Assembly: GCA_000440235.1 (NCBI GenBank)
Contig: ALKQ01000091.1
Span: forward strand, 1-51,305
Reading direction: 5' to 3'
Length of the DNA: 51,305 nucleotides
Origin: Streptococcus suis 10581
GTDB taxonomy: Bacteria; Bacillota; Bacilli; Lactobacillales; Streptococcaceae
Below are positions 1-11,325 of the stretch, in pieces (the first letter of the stretch is position 1; each line of letters starts with the position of its first letter). Below the pieces are notes generated by a model that was given only the letters and a program-made list of their open reading frames with translations, ran no database searches and was not told the DNA's origin. The position numbers and the translations under genes are program-made.

Positions 1-291
1 AACTTCATCGATTAAGCCATATTCGCGTAAGGTTTTCTTGATAGAGAGTAGTTTTGACTTTGAACAGCCTAAAAGTGCCATCAGATTTGAATTGGAATAA
101 ATCAAATAAATAGCCCCATCCTCATCAATCCAACCTTTACTCAAAGACAGCTCCAACCTATCTTTTAAAACCGCGTAGGCTACCTTAACCTCCAACTTCA
201 TATCCTTATAACGTTCACTCTCAAACAAAATTTTAGGGAGTTTATAATAACGCTCTGATGTCTGATACTGATTAGCGGTAATTCGTTTCAT
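1..291 (-). CDS. repA: RepA-type replication initiator, N-terminal part (runs off window)
   Basis: 97 codons are open from an ATG at 291 to the window edge. The N-terminus (MKRITANQYQTSERYYKLPK, then KLEVKVAYAVLKDRLELS and a YSNSNLMALLGCSKSKL winged-helix-like stretch) is what I recognise as the RepA N-terminal domain common at the end of streptococcal and enterococcal ICEs and RepA_N plasmids. Its start overlaps the stop of the small ORF upstream (ATGA), so the two are translationally coupled. It probably supports replication of the excised element. The C-terminal half lies outside the window, so full length and integrity cannot be judged. Confidence 0.8.
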   Translation of the reverse strand, partial: MKRITANQYQTSERYYKLPKILFESERYKDMKLEVKVAYAVLKDRLELSLSKGWIDEDGAIYLIYSNSNLMALLGCSKSKLLSIKKTLREYGLIDEV

Positions 292-461
292 GATTGTCCC
301 TCCAAGACTAAAATTCCAACATTTCCAAATTCATCAAATCGGATTAAACCTACTTGTTCCAATTCATCAACCAGATGAGTTGCTTTCTCAATATCAACTC
401 CTAAAATAGCCACGAGATGACACATCACGATTTGGCGTGATGATTGTTCCTTCTTTTTCAT
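288..461 (-). CDS. small ORF coupled to repA (unknown function)
   Basis: 57 codons starting MKKKEQSSRQIVMCHLVAIL. I chose the ATG at 461 because AAGGAGG lies at 467-473, six bases upstream; a longer reading from 494 has no such site. The predicted protein is helical, with no membrane segment or cysteine motif. Residues about 14-57 (ILGVDIEKATHLVDELEQVG then IRFDEFGNVGILVLEG) look like a small winged-helix or MarR-like fold, but I cannot name a family. The stop overlaps the repA start, so it belongs to the replication module of the element. A control role for repA is only a guess. Confidence 0.65.
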   Translation of the reverse strand: MKKKEQSSRQIVMCHLVAILGVDIEKATHLVDELEQVGLIRFDEFGNVGILVLEGQS

Positions 462-482
462 GAATTCCTCCTTAAAATAAAA

Positions 483-524
483 AAACGAGAACACTTATTA
501 AAATGTTCTCGCTGAACTATTATA
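483..524 (-). promoter_or_regulatory. promoter -10 plus leader hairpin/terminator upstream of the repA module
   Basis: On the minus strand a TATAAT box (519-524) is followed within about 10 bases by a hairpin with 8-bp arms (CGAGAACA at 503-510 and its complement at 485-492), then a run of T. It has the form of an intrinsic terminator. It could stop transcripts arriving from rlmD, or it could be a 5' attenuator on repA-module transcripts starting near 512. The sequence alone does not separate these. Confidence 0.55.
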
Positions 525-671
525 TTTTATGACGTATCTATTTTTTGTCTACGCAGTCGACATCCAAACAGACATTCACATCAATGTACTTTTTTTGAAC
601 CTTTTTTATGTCAAAATCACTCTTTTCAATAAAGACAAAATGCTTGAAAAAGTGCTTAAAATAAAGGATTT

Positions 672-2099
<1,428 letters not shown>

Positions 2100-3422
2100 T
2101 TAACGCAGGCCTAACTCAGCCAAGCGCTGCTGGTATTTTTCAAAATCAACACGAAGAGCCATACCACCATACATATCATAGTCGTCAATCCAGTCTCCAT
2201 TTTCTGGGATTGTAACACGTTCGATACCATTTGCCGCATCCAATAGAAGGCCTGGTCCCTGTAGCCACATAAAGCTTTGTGGCACTGTTGTCGGAGTCAT
2301 GGCCACAACCTTACCGATAGCTTCGGAGCCAGAGAATAGTTTCATTGGATTTTTAGCTTGTGTCATAACAGCAGATAGCACTTCCTGTTGACGTCTCGTA
2401 CGACCAAAATCACCTTCATCATCCGAACGATAGCGCGCGTAGTTAAGCAAGGTCTTACCATCCATCTGCTGTACACCGACCTGAATCGTTTGATAAGCAG
2501 GAGCATTTTCTTCCAGCTGTAAATCATTCGGCACTTCTACTGAGCTAACGACTTCACCATTAATAGTTGAAAACTGTGCATCAATCGTTACGCCCTCAGG
2601 GAAAAGTGTATCAATCGTTGTCGCAAAGGTTGCAAAATCAACCATCGCATAGTACTTGATATCAATGTCAAAATTATTCTTCAACACCTTCCGAACTTCT
2701 TCAGCCCCTTGCTGATTATCCTGTTCTCCCAAAGTATAGGCAGTATTGAGTTTATATTCATATCCCTCAATATCCACCAAGGTATCCCGCATAAAGCTAA
2801 CAAGTTTGACTTTGTTATCCGTGTTATTCACATTTAGAACCATGATGGTATCCGTTCGTGTTTCACCTGAACTTTCGCCAACACGACCGTCTGTTCCCAA
2901 AATTAAAATATTTGTCCCATTCGATGTATCTACGCCGTTGAAGACCTCAGCTACTGGCTTCTCACTCACGCTATTCATACCTTTGAAAAAACTATAGCCC
3001 ATCGCTACAATCACTAGCGCTATAGCAAGCAATACGAAACCAATAAAGCGCTTGAAACCACCCTTTTTACGAGCTTTTTTAGGTTTAGGTACCTTAGCTT
3101 TGGGCTCGATACGAGGAGACTGAAACCGTTGAGGTTTGGCTTGTCTTGTTTTTCTGGATTTACGTTCAGGATAGCGAGGCAACAATTCCTCTTGCTCATC
3201 ATCCTCTTCAAAATAATCTTCCTCGAAGTCATCTTCATAAGCCGTTGGTGTGAAGCTACGTAGAGATTGTCTTGGACTTCCATGCCGTTCTCTCAGCTCT
3301 TTTTTATATAATAGATAATCCAACTCGCGACTTTCTTTGTCATTTAAGTAGTGGATATTTTTTTGCAAATAATCTAACCTCAATTGTTCATGATGGGTTA
3401 GGATATTATTGTTTTTATTCAT
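2100..3422 (-). CDS. psr: LytR-CpsA-Psr (LCP) family cell-wall polymer ligase
   Basis: 440 residues: a long, acidic then basic cytoplasmic N-terminus (about 1-124), one membrane segment (about 126-146), then an extracellular LCP domain starting NILILGTDGR, with DTIMVLNVN, SFMRDTLVDI, LNTAY and LLNYARYRSDDEGDFGRTRRQQ, which carries the conserved arginines that bind the polyprenyl pyrophosphate. LCP proteins transfer undecaprenyl-linked glycopolymers such as teichoic acids, capsule or rhamnan to peptidoglycan. It is the last gene after pheA, 11 bases downstream. This matches the aroK-pheA-psr order I recall from pneumococcus, so the symbol psr is by synteny. Which polymer it attaches is not shown. 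Confidence 0.88.
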   Translation of the reverse strand: MNKNNNILTHHEQLRLDYLQKNIHYLNDKESRELDYLLYKKELRERHGSPRQSLRSFTPTAYEDDFEEDYFEEDDEQEELLPRYPERKSRKTRQAKPQRFQSPRIEPKAKVPKPKKARKKGGFKRFIGFVLLAIALVIVAMGYSFFKGMNSVSEKPVAEVFNGVDTSNGTNILILGTDGRVGESSGETRTDTIMVLNVNNTDNKVKLVSFMRDTLVDIEGYEYKLNTAYTLGEQDNQQGAEEVRKVLKNNFDIDIKYYAMVDFATFATTIDTLFPEGVTIDAQFSTINGEVVSSVEVPNDLQLEENAPAYQTIQVGVQQMDGKTLLNYARYRSDDEGDFGRTRRQQEVLSAVMTQAKNPMKLFSGSEAIGKVVAMTPTTVPQSFMWLQGPGLLLDAANGIERVTIPENGDWIDDYDMYGGMALRVDFEKYQQRLAELGLR

Positions 3423-3433
3423 CTGTCTTCATC

Positions 3434-4261
3434 CTAGCTGGTCATATAGACCAGGTAATTCCCTAGTACTTTATAGGTTATATCTAAACTAGTCAATTCT
3501 TTTTGAGAATAGGCTAATAATTCCTCAGACTGATTGTCCAGATCCAGTATGAAAAAATACTCACCCAAAGCCGTTTTCAGGGGCCGGCTTTCTATTTTTG
3601 TTAAGCTGATTCCTCTCCATGAGAAAACAGACATTGCCTTATACAAGGCTCCTGGCAGGTTATCTGGCAATGTCAGTGCAAGACTGACTTTTTTAGCTAC
3701 TTGTTCCAGGGCAATAGACGGAGCCTTATCCCCCAAAATCCAAAAACGTGTAAAATTTTCACTGATTTCCTGGATATCTTGCGCAATTACTTCCAGTCCA
3801 TATTCAACAGCTGCCGCTTGCGGAGCAATTGCTGCGAATGGTTGTTCAGGGTGTTCTGCCACAAAGCGAGCAGCATAGGCTGTACTAGCTGTTATTTCAA
3901 TACGAGCCTGAGGAAAATGTTCCTGAATATATTTCTTCCCCTGAGCAATTGCCTGCGGATGAGAATAGATAACCTCTACAGCCTTATCGGCACTCGTGGC
4001 TAACAGTTGTTGGGCAATCGGTTGAACAATCTCTGCAACCGCATGAATCTCCGCCTGATGAAAGAGATAGTCAATCGTTTCATGAACACTACCTTCAATC
4101 GAGTTCTCTACTGGAATAACGGAATAGGTAACTTCCCCCGTTTCGTAGGCCTTGATAACCTCTGTAATCGTCTCAAAAGCCTGCAAATCCGCAGTCGGAA
4201 AGGCCTGCTGGGCCACTTGATGTGTAAAAGAACCACGAGGTCCTAGATAGGCTACTTGCAT
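3434..4261 (-). CDS. pheA: prephenate dehydratase
   Basis: 275 residues, the usual length of a monofunctional enzyme. The N-terminal PDT domain starts AYLGPRGSFTHQVA and contains YSVIPVENSIEGSV, YSHPQAIAQ and the catalytic threonine region ENFTRFWIL. A C-terminal ACT domain (about 190-275) contains PGALYKAMSVFSWRGISLTKIESRP, the phenylalanine-binding GALV- and ESRP-type motifs, so feedback inhibition by Phe is expected. It converts prephenate to phenylpyruvate. Its start overlaps the aroK stop by 10 bases, so it is coupled to the shikimate genes. Confidence 0.95.
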   Translation of the reverse strand: MQVAYLGPRGSFTHQVAQQAFPTADLQAFETITEVIKAYETGEVTYSVIPVENSIEGSVHETIDYLFHQAEIHAVAEIVQPIAQQLLATSADKAVEVIYSHPQAIAQGKKYIQEHFPQARIEITASTAYAARFVAEHPEQPFAAIAPQAAAVEYGLEVIAQDIQEISENFTRFWILGDKAPSIALEQVAKKVSLALTLPDNLPGALYKAMSVFSWRGISLTKIESRPLKTALGEYFFILDLDNQSEELLAYSQKELTSLDITYKVLGNYLVYMTS

Positions 4262-4743
4262 AAAATTTTCCTTGCTACTTGTTCTGTATTCAGTTTATCT
4301 GTATCGATTACAGTATCAGCTAAACCTTGATAAAGTGCCATTCGTTCACGATAGAGGGCTTCAAACTCTTCCTTACTGTACTGTAAAAAGAGAGGTCTTT
4401 GCGACTGTCTATCCTTACGAATTCTCTGATAGGAAACTTCAAAGGAGGCAGTAAGTAGTACATTGTTCTCCCTATTTGCCAACAGCAATTCCCTGTTTAC
4501 TTCAGATTTAATCACCCCACCACCAGTTGACACGATACAATTACTAGGTAAGTCCAGCAATTCTTTCAGTACCTCTGTCTCCAGTTGTCTAAACGACGCC
4601 TCTCCTTCAAGACTGAAGTAGTCAGCAATAGGCATACCAATCCGTTCTTCAATGATATGGTCCATATCGTAAACGGGGAGATTTAACAAATGTGCTGTTG
4701 TTGTTTTTCCAACTCCCATAAATCCAAGTAAAACGATTGGCAT
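4252..4743 (-). CDS. aroK: shikimate kinase
   Basis: 163 residues. It starts with the Walker A loop GFMGVGKTT, and has the shikimate-binding DMDHIIEERIGMPIADYF and FRQLETEVL, the GGG motif in CIVSTGGGV, and the lid arginines in RQSQRPLF. It phosphorylates shikimate using ATP in the cytoplasm. AGGAG lies six bases before the ATG, right after the aroA stop, and its 3' end overlaps pheA. It is the middle gene of aroA-aroK-pheA-psr. Confidence 0.95.
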   Translation of the reverse strand: MPIVLLGFMGVGKTTTAHLLNLPVYDMDHIIEERIGMPIADYFSLEGEASFRQLETEVLKELLDLPSNCIVSTGGGVIKSEVNRELLLANRENNVLLTASFEVSYQRIRKDRQSQRPLFLQYSKEEFEALYRERMALYQGLADTVIDTDKLNTEQVARKILCK

Positions 4744-4751
4744 ACGTTCTC

Positions 4752-6035
<1,284 letters not shown>

Positions 6036-6196
6036 TCATACCTCGAAATAGTGTTAGACCTATTCTATCATATTTATTGAATATTTTCAGATTTTTTTGG
6101 CAAATTATGTCTAAATAAAAGCGATACTCAAAATCTACAGAAATTAAAGAAAGAATTTTCAGAATTTACTGTAATTTTTACACAAAATCAAGAATA

Positions 6197-6256
6197 TTGG
6201 TTTTAAATTCTTAAAAATAATGGTATAATTGAGAAATCTATAAATGAAAGAGGGAG
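6197..6256 (+). promoter_or_regulatory. promoter and ribosome-binding site of the DAHP synthase-aroE-aroB unit
   Basis: TATAAT at 6224-6229 has only weak -35 candidates upstream (TTTTAA at 6201-6206, spacing 17). No T-box sequence (AGGGTGGNACCGCG) or terminator hairpin lies between it and the gene. AGAGGGAG at 6249-6256 sits five bases before a TTG at 6262 and decides the start of the first gene. Confidence 0.65.
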
Positions 6257-6261
6257 ACCTA

Positions 6262-7281
6262 TTGTTTACACCAATCAGCGAAAAAATTGACATCAATCAA
6301 GTACGAGAACATTCAAAACTTTCTCCAGAAACACTTGCTAAAAAACAAGCTCGTGACCGTGAACTTGAAGCCATCTTAAAAGGTGAAGATGATCGTCTTC
6401 TCCTAGTGATTGGACCATGTTCTTCTGACAATGAAGAGGCTGTCTTAGATTATGCTCACCGCTTGGCCAAGCTCCAAGAAGAGGTCAAAGATAAAATTTT
6501 CATGGTCATGCGGGTCTACACTGCCAAGCCTCGCACCAATGGTGATGGTTATAAAGGACTCATGCACCAACCAGATACAGATGCTGCACCAAGCCTCATC
6601 AACGGAATCAAAGCAGTTCGTAACCTCCACTATCGTGTCATTACGGAAACTGGTTTGACTACAGCTGACGAGATGCTCTACCCTGAAAACCTGCCTTTGG
6701 TTGATGACTTGGTTTCCTACATCGCTATCGGAGCTCGTTCGGTTGAAAATCAGCAGCACCGTTTTGTAGCGTCAGGCATCGATGTCCCAACAGGCTTGAA
6801 AAATCCAACATCTGGCAACCTCAAAGTCATGTTCAACGGTCTTTTTGCTGCTCAGAAGAAGCAATCCTTCCTCTTCAACAATACTGAAGTTGAAACATCT
6901 GGCAACCCACTTGCTCATGTTATTCTTCGTGGCGCAGTCAATGAAAATGGTAAATACCTACCAAACTATTACTACGACAATCTCTTGGAAACCATTGACC
7001 TCTATGATCAATTTGGTTTGAAAAATCCATTCATCATCATCGATACCAACCATGACAATTCTGGGAAAAATTATTTGGAACAAATCCGTATCGTCCGTCA
7101 AACCTTAATCAACCGTGACTGGAACGAAGCCATTCGTAACTACGTTCGCGGATTCATGATTGAATCCTACATTGAAGACGGTCGCCAAGACAATCCAGAT
7201 GTCTATGGAAAATCCATCACAGACCCTTGCTTAGGCTGGGAAAAAACACAAGAACTCATCCGAGAAATTTACAACAGATAG
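6262..7281 (+). CDS. aroG: DAHP synthase (3-deoxy-7-phosphoheptulonate synthase), first copy
   Basis: 339 residues when started at TTG 6262. I prefer this to the ATG at 6244 because AGGGAG lies five bases upstream of the TTG, the ATG has no site, and the N-terminus then aligns with the neighbouring paralogue. It is an AroF/G/H-type enzyme: LLLVIGPCSS, RVYTAKPRTNGDGYKGL, IGARSVENQQHR, the GLKNPTSGNLKVM loop and IIDTNHDNSGKNY. It condenses PEP and erythrose-4-phosphate, the first step to aromatic amino acids. It is 9 bases ahead of a second copy. The symbol is by family; isozyme specificity (Phe or Tyr) is not readable. Confidence 0.93.
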   Translation: MFTPISEKIDINQVREHSKLSPETLAKKQARDRELEAILKGEDDRLLLVIGPCSSDNEEAVLDYAHRLAKLQEEVKDKIFMVMRVYTAKPRTNGDGYKGLMHQPDTDAAPSLINGIKAVRNLHYRVITETGLTTADEMLYPENLPLVDDLVSYIAIGARSVENQQHRFVASGIDVPTGLKNPTSGNLKVMFNGLFAAQKKQSFLFNNTEVETSGNPLAHVILRGAVNENGKYLPNYYYDNLLETIDLYDQFGLKNPFIIIDTNHDNSGKNYLEQIRIVRQTLINRDWNEAIRNYVRGFMIESYIEDGRQDNPDVYGKSITDPCLGWEKTQELIREIYNR

Positions 7282-7290
7282 GAAGATATT

Positions 7291-8316
7291 ATGGGAATTC
7301 ACAAACGTAGCACCAGTTTAGACATCGATAAAGTAAAGGAACTTTCCAAGTTAGAAGGAGAATTTCTAGCTGCAAAAAATCAGCGCGATGAAGAACTGAA
7401 AAGAATTATCCGAGGCGACGATGACCGTCTGCTCTTGGTTATCGGTCCTTGCTCATCAGATAATGAAGAGGCCGTTCTAGAATATGCACGTCGTCTCTCT
7501 AAGCTTCAAGAGGAAGTCAAAGATAAAATCTTCATGGTCATGCGGGTTTACACAGCTAAGCCACGTACCAATGGGGAAGGCTATAAAGGACTGGTTCATC
7601 AGCCAGATACCTCTAAATTACCAGACCTCATCAACGGTATCGCTGCCGTTCGTAATTTGCATTACCGTGTCATTACTGAGACCGGACTCACAACTGCTGA
7701 TGAAATGCTCTATTCTGCCAACTATCCACTGGTGGAAGATTTGGTATCCTACCACGCTATCGGAGCCCGTTCTGTTGAAGACCAAGAACACCGTTTCGTT
7801 GCCTCTGGTATTGATATGCCGACGGGAATGAAAAACCCTACCTCTGGCAATCTTAAAGTCATGTTCAACGGTATCTACGCTGCTCAAAACAAACAAAACT
7901 TTATCTATCGTGATGCCGAAGTCGATACAGACGGCAATCCACTTGCCCATGCCATTTTACGCGGTGCCACGACCGAACAAGGTACTTACGAGCCAAACTA
8001 CTACTACGATATTCTCTTGAAAACTATCAAGCAATATGAAGAATTTGGGCTAAAAAATCCATTTATCGTGATTGATACCAACCACGATAATTCTGGAAAA
8101 AATTATTTGGAACAAATCCGTATCGTCCGTCAAACCCTCATCAACCGTGATTGGAACGAATCCATTCGCAAATATGTCCGTGGTTTCATGATTGAATCCT
8201 ACTTAGAAGACGGCCGTCAAGATAGCCCTGAGGTATTCGGCAAATCCATTACCGACCCTTGCTTAGGTTGGGAAAAAACGGAATCTCTGATTCGTGAAAT
8301 TCATCAAACTGTCTAA
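7291..8316 (+). CDS. aroG: DAHP synthase, second copy
   Basis: 341 residues, clearly paralogous to the gene just upstream: the IGPCSSDNEEAVL, KIFMVMRVYTAKPRTNG and NYLEQIRIVRQTLINRDWNE segments are identical, and most differences lie in the N-terminus and surface stretches. All active-site motifs are present, so both copies should work. Tandem DAHP synthases in streptococci are usually read as isozymes with different feedback inhibitors. Start ATG has GGAAG about six bases upstream. It is followed by aroE after 45 bases. Confidence 0.93.
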   Translation: MGIHKRSTSLDIDKVKELSKLEGEFLAAKNQRDEELKRIIRGDDDRLLLVIGPCSSDNEEAVLEYARRLSKLQEEVKDKIFMVMRVYTAKPRTNGEGYKGLVHQPDTSKLPDLINGIAAVRNLHYRVITETGLTTADEMLYSANYPLVEDLVSYHAIGARSVEDQEHRFVASGIDMPTGMKNPTSGNLKVMFNGIYAAQNKQNFIYRDAEVDTDGNPLAHAILRGATTEQGTYEPNYYYDILLKTIKQYEEFGLKNPFIVIDTNHDNSGKNYLEQIRIVRQTLINRDWNESIRKYVRGFMIESYLEDGRQDSPEVFGKSITDPCLGWEKTESLIREIHQTV

Positions 8317-8361
8317 TTCTTCCCTTAATTTTTTATACGATAAATAATTTGGAGGTAAGCT

Positions 8362-9231
8362 ATGAACATTGATGGTTACACTCGTCTTGCTGCCGTTGTT
8401 GCAAAGCCAATCAAACACTCCATCTCCCCCTTCATTCATAATCTGGCTTTTAAGGAAACAGGTGTAAATGGTGTCTATGTCGCTTGGGAAATTCCCGAGG
8501 AAGATTTGGCTGTAACGCTTGAAAATATCAAACGATATGATATGTTTGGTATCAACCTGTCCATGCCCTATAAGCAGGCTGTCATCCCTTATCTCGATAG
8601 CCTGACTGACTCTGCTCGCTTGATTGGCGCTGTCAATACCGTCATTCATCAGGATGGCTTACTAATCGGTCATAATACCGATGGCATTGGATTCTTCAAA
8701 AGTTTAGAAAAACTAAGAGGATTCCAAGTACGCAACAAGCGACTGACCATTCTAGGTGGTGGTGGTGCTTCTACTGCTATCATAGCTCAGGCTACATTGG
8801 ATGGTGCAAAGGAAATTACCATTTTCTGCCGTCAACAAAGCTTGGAAAGAACACAGGCGAGTCTTACACCTATTGCTCAAGCTACTGGTGTTTCTACGCG
8901 GGTTCTAGCTAACGAAGACAGCAATTCCCTCCAAGAAGAGATTACACATTCAGACTTGCTGATCAATGGAACCAGTGTCGGAATGGATGGCGTTTCTCTT
9001 CCTATTCCTGCCACCCTACAATTCCCAAAACAACTCTTGGTTGCGGACATTATCTACCAACCGTTTGAAACACCTTTATTGAAGCATGCCCAGTCACAAG
9101 GCAACCCTACTATTAACGGTTTGGGTATGCTCCTTTTCCAAGCGGCTGAAGCATTCCAAGCCTGGACTGGTAAGGAAATGCCGACTGACTTGATTTGGGA
9201 CCAATTAGTCCAGAAATACGACATCAAATAG
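8362..9231 (+). CDS. aroE: shikimate dehydrogenase
   Basis: 289 residues. Shikimate-binding residues appear in [13 protein letters not shown] and in NLSMPYKQA (Lys of the catalytic Lys-Asp pair), with VNTV and HNTDGIGF (Asp of the pair). The NADP-binding loop is ILGGGGAST, and the C-terminal [14 protein letters not shown] helix closes the site. It reduces 3-dehydroshikimate. GGAGGTAAG directly precedes the ATG. It sits between the DAHP synthases and aroB, 12 bases from aroB. Confidence 0.95.
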   Translation: MNIDGYTRLAAVVAKPIKHSISPFIHNLAFKETGVNGVYVAWEIPEEDLAVTLENIKRYDMFGINLSMPYKQAVIPYLDSLTDSARLIGAVNTVIHQDGLLIGHNTDGIGFFKSLEKLRGFQVRNKRLTILGGGGASTAIIAQATLDGAKEITIFCRQQSLERTQASLTPIAQATGVSTRVLANEDSNSLQEEITHSDLLINGTSVGMDGVSLPIPATLQFPKQLLVADIIYQPFETPLLKHAQSQGNPTINGLGMLLFQAAEAFQAWTGKEMPTDLIWDQLVQKYDIK

Positions 9232-9243
9232 AGAGGAAATCTG

Positions 9244-10311
9244 ATGAAACTGACCGTCAATCTTCCCAACACTCCCTACGACATCCTTATCCAAAGAGGG
9301 AGTTTAGCACAGACAGGTACATGGGTCAAAGAACTTTGGAAACCTCAGAAAATCACTATTATTACAGATGACCACGTTGGCACACTCTACCGCGAAACAG
9401 TTCAGTCAAGCTTAGAACAAGCTGGTTTTGAAACCATTGTCTTTGAATTTCCAGAAGGTGAAGCCTCAAAAAATCTTGATACCGTCAACCAGGCCTACGA
9501 ATTTCTCGTCAAAAATGGTATGACACGAAGTGATGGAATCATTGCTCTCGGTGGGGGAGTCGTTGGCGATTTGGCAGGTTTTGTCGCTTCTACCTATATG
9601 CGTGGTATCCATTTCCTACAAATTCCAACCAGCCTAACTGCCCAAGTCGATTCTTCTATCGGGGGAAAAACGGGCGTGAACACCCCATTTGCCAAAAATA
9701 TGGTGGGGACCTTCTGCCAGCCTGACGGCGTTCTCATTGACCCTGATACCCTAAAAACACTCGGCAAACGAGAATTGATTGAAGGAATGGGCGAGGTTAT
9801 CAAATATGGCTTAATAGATGATGTGGAGCTCTGGGAAACTCTAGACCAATTAGACGGCTCTGTCGAGAGCATTCTGGAGCATGCTGACTATATCATCTAC
9901 CACTCCTGCGAAGTCAAACGCAAGGTTGTTGTCGAAGATGAATTAGACAACGGTGTCAGACTCTACCTCAACTTCGGTCACACGATTGGACATGCTATTG
10001 AAGCGACCGCTGGCTACGGCCAGGTCATGCACGGTGAAGCTGTTGCCATTGGTATGGTACAAATCTCACGCGCAGCTGAGAAAAAAGGACTGATGCCAGC
10101 TGGTATGACAGAAAAGATTATCGCCATGTGTGAAAAATTCGGCTTGCCGACTACACATCAGCCTTGGAATGTAGATGAATTATACGCCGCCCTGACACGA
10201 GATAAAAAGGCACGTGGCAAGACCATCAAACTTGTCATCGTACCACAATTAGGACAGGCTGCCATCCATCAAATCCCAATGGAAGAAATGTTGGAGTTTC
10301 TACAAGTATAG
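9244..10311 (+). CDS. aroB: 3-dehydroquinate synthase
   Basis: 355 residues. The NAD-binding stretch is FPEGEASKN ... [13 protein letters not shown], followed by [20 protein letters not shown]. The zinc ligands are expected in [10 protein letters not shown] (Glu), [11 protein letters not shown] (His) and [10 protein letters not shown] (His). It cyclises DAHP to 3-dehydroquinate, an unusual NAD-cycling reaction. It is the last gene of the plus-strand aromatic unit; GAGAGGAAA lies just before the ATG. It ends before a strong hairpin and a BOX-like repeat. Confidence 0.95.
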   Translation: MKLTVNLPNTPYDILIQRGSLAQTGTWVKELWKPQKITIITDDHVGTLYRETVQSSLEQAGFETIVFEFPEGEASKNLDTVNQAYEFLVKNGMTRSDGIIALGGGVVGDLAGFVASTYMRGIHFLQIPTSLTAQVDSSIGGKTGVNTPFAKNMVGTFCQPDGVLIDPDTLKTLGKRELIEGMGEVIKYGLIDDVELWETLDQLDGSVESILEHADYIIYHSCEVKRKVVVEDELDNGVRLYLNFGHTIGHAIEATAGYGQVMHGEAVAIGMVQISRAAEKKGLMPAGMTEKIIAMCEKFGLPTTHQPWNVDELYAALTRDKKARGKTIKLVIVPQLGQAAIHQIPMEEMLEFLQV

Positions 10312-10316
10312 TCATT

Positions 10317-10353
10317 TAGTTGACTTTTACGTCGAAGTAATAAAAGTCAACTA
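10317..10353 (+). terminator. hairpin after aroB
   Basis: A perfect 13-bp inverted repeat (TAGTTGACTTTTA and its complement) with an 11-base loop starts five bases after the aroB stop. There is no long T run after it, so it may act as a weak terminator or a 3' stabiliser; a better terminator follows at 10477. Confidence 0.55.
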
Positions 10354-10457
10354 ATACTCAATGAAAATCAAAAACAGACTAGGCGACGCAGATGCAGATA
10401 GAACTGAAGTTCATCAAATCAAGTCAACAACGTCTGATTTTGATTTTCGAAGAGTAT
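10354..10457. repeat. BOX-like intergenic repeat, copy 1
   Basis: 104 bases beginning ATACTCAATGAAAATCAAA and ending TTTTCGAAGAGTAT. These termini match what I recall of the outer ends of pneumococcal BOX elements (boxA and boxC). The ends are imperfect inverted repeats. A second copy at 24185-24288 differs at a single base. It lies between the convergent aroB and ABC-transporter genes. Confidence 0.75.
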
Positions 10458-10476
10458 AAATGACGATATAAGAAAA

Positions 10477-10516
10477 AAGACTACTGACTTGCATGAAATC
10501 AGTAGTCTTATTTTTT
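10477..10516. terminator. bidirectional terminator between aroB and the ABC importer
   Basis: AAGACTACTGA and its perfect complement (11-bp arms at 10477-10487 and 10499-10509) are flanked by T-rich sequence on both strands. It should terminate both converging transcripts. Confidence 0.8.
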
Positions 10517-11316
10517 TATAAAATCATCTCATCGTCAGTTAGTTTCTCACCGCTGTTTTTGTAGAAAAGGTCCATCAAGTTTTGAACAGTCAAGTTCTTC
10601 TTCTCTTCTCCTTCTACATCGACAACAATCTGACCACGGTGCAACATGACCAAACGATTACCATATTCAATGGCGTTTTCCATGTTGTGCGTAATCATCA
10701 GAGCTGTCAACCGGTGACTTTCCACGATTTTCTTGGTCAATTCCATAACCATATCGCTGGTTTTTGGATCAAGGGCCGCAGTGTGTTCGTCCAGGAGCAG
10801 AACTTTTGGTTTCACAAGCGAAGCCATCATCAAGGTCAGAGCCTGACGTTGACCACCTGAAAGAAATTGCGTGTCCACTTTCATACGGTTTTCTAATCCC
10901 AGACCAAGCTCTTTCAAGGCTTCCTTAAAAATAGCACGTTCACTATCCTTCACACCCCAACCAAGACCACGTGACAATCCACGACGATAAGCAATAGCCA
11001 TATTTTCTTCAATGGTCAAGCGGGAAGCTGTTCCCATCTTAGGATCTTGGAAAACACGGCTGATGTCCTTAGAACGTTTGGCAGCTGAGACATGCTTAAT
11101 GGATTTACCTTCAAGCAAAATATCGCCCGAATCAACCGTCAAGGCACCTGCAAGTGAGTTCATGAAAGTTGATTTACCAGCACCATTACCACCGATAATA
11201 GAGATAAAATCCCCCTCTTTTACATCTAAGTTCAACCCACGAAGGACATGGTTCTCATTAACTGTTCCAGCTTCGAAGGTTTTATGAATATTTTGAATTG
11301 ATAAAATTGTAGACAT
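10516..11316 (-). CDS. ABC transporter ATP-binding protein (TrpXYZ-like importer)
   Basis: 266 residues: Walker A GGNGAGKST, Q-loop RVFQDPKMG, signature LSGGQRQALTL, Walker B VLLLDEHTAALDP and the H-loop ITHNM. It powers the importer encoded with the permease and two lipoproteins upstream. The set corresponds to the streptococcal systems annotated as TrpX-TrpY-TrpZ for tryptophan uptake. The substrate is not proven here, and the upstream leader argues for regulation by Tyr or Phe. It is the last gene of the unit, nine bases after the permease. Confidence 0.92.
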   Translation of the reverse strand: MSTILSIQNIHKTFEAGTVNENHVLRGLNLDVKEGDFISIIGGNGAGKSTFMNSLAGALTVDSGDILLEGKSIKHVSAAKRSKDISRVFQDPKMGTASRLTIEENMAIAYRRGLSRGLGWGVKDSERAIFKEALKELGLGLENRMKVDTQFLSGGQRQALTLMMASLVKPKVLLLDEHTAALDPKTSDMVMELTKKIVESHRLTALMITHNMENAIEYGNRLVMLHRGQIVVDVEGEEKKNLTVQNLMDLFYKNSGEKLTDDEMIL

Positions 11317-11325
11317 GACTTCCTC

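Noticed and set aside
6244..6261. ATG at 6244 as the start of the first DAHP synthase.
   Set aside because: No ribosome-binding site precedes it, and the added six residues are absent in the adjacent paralogue; the TTG at 6262 has AGGGAG.
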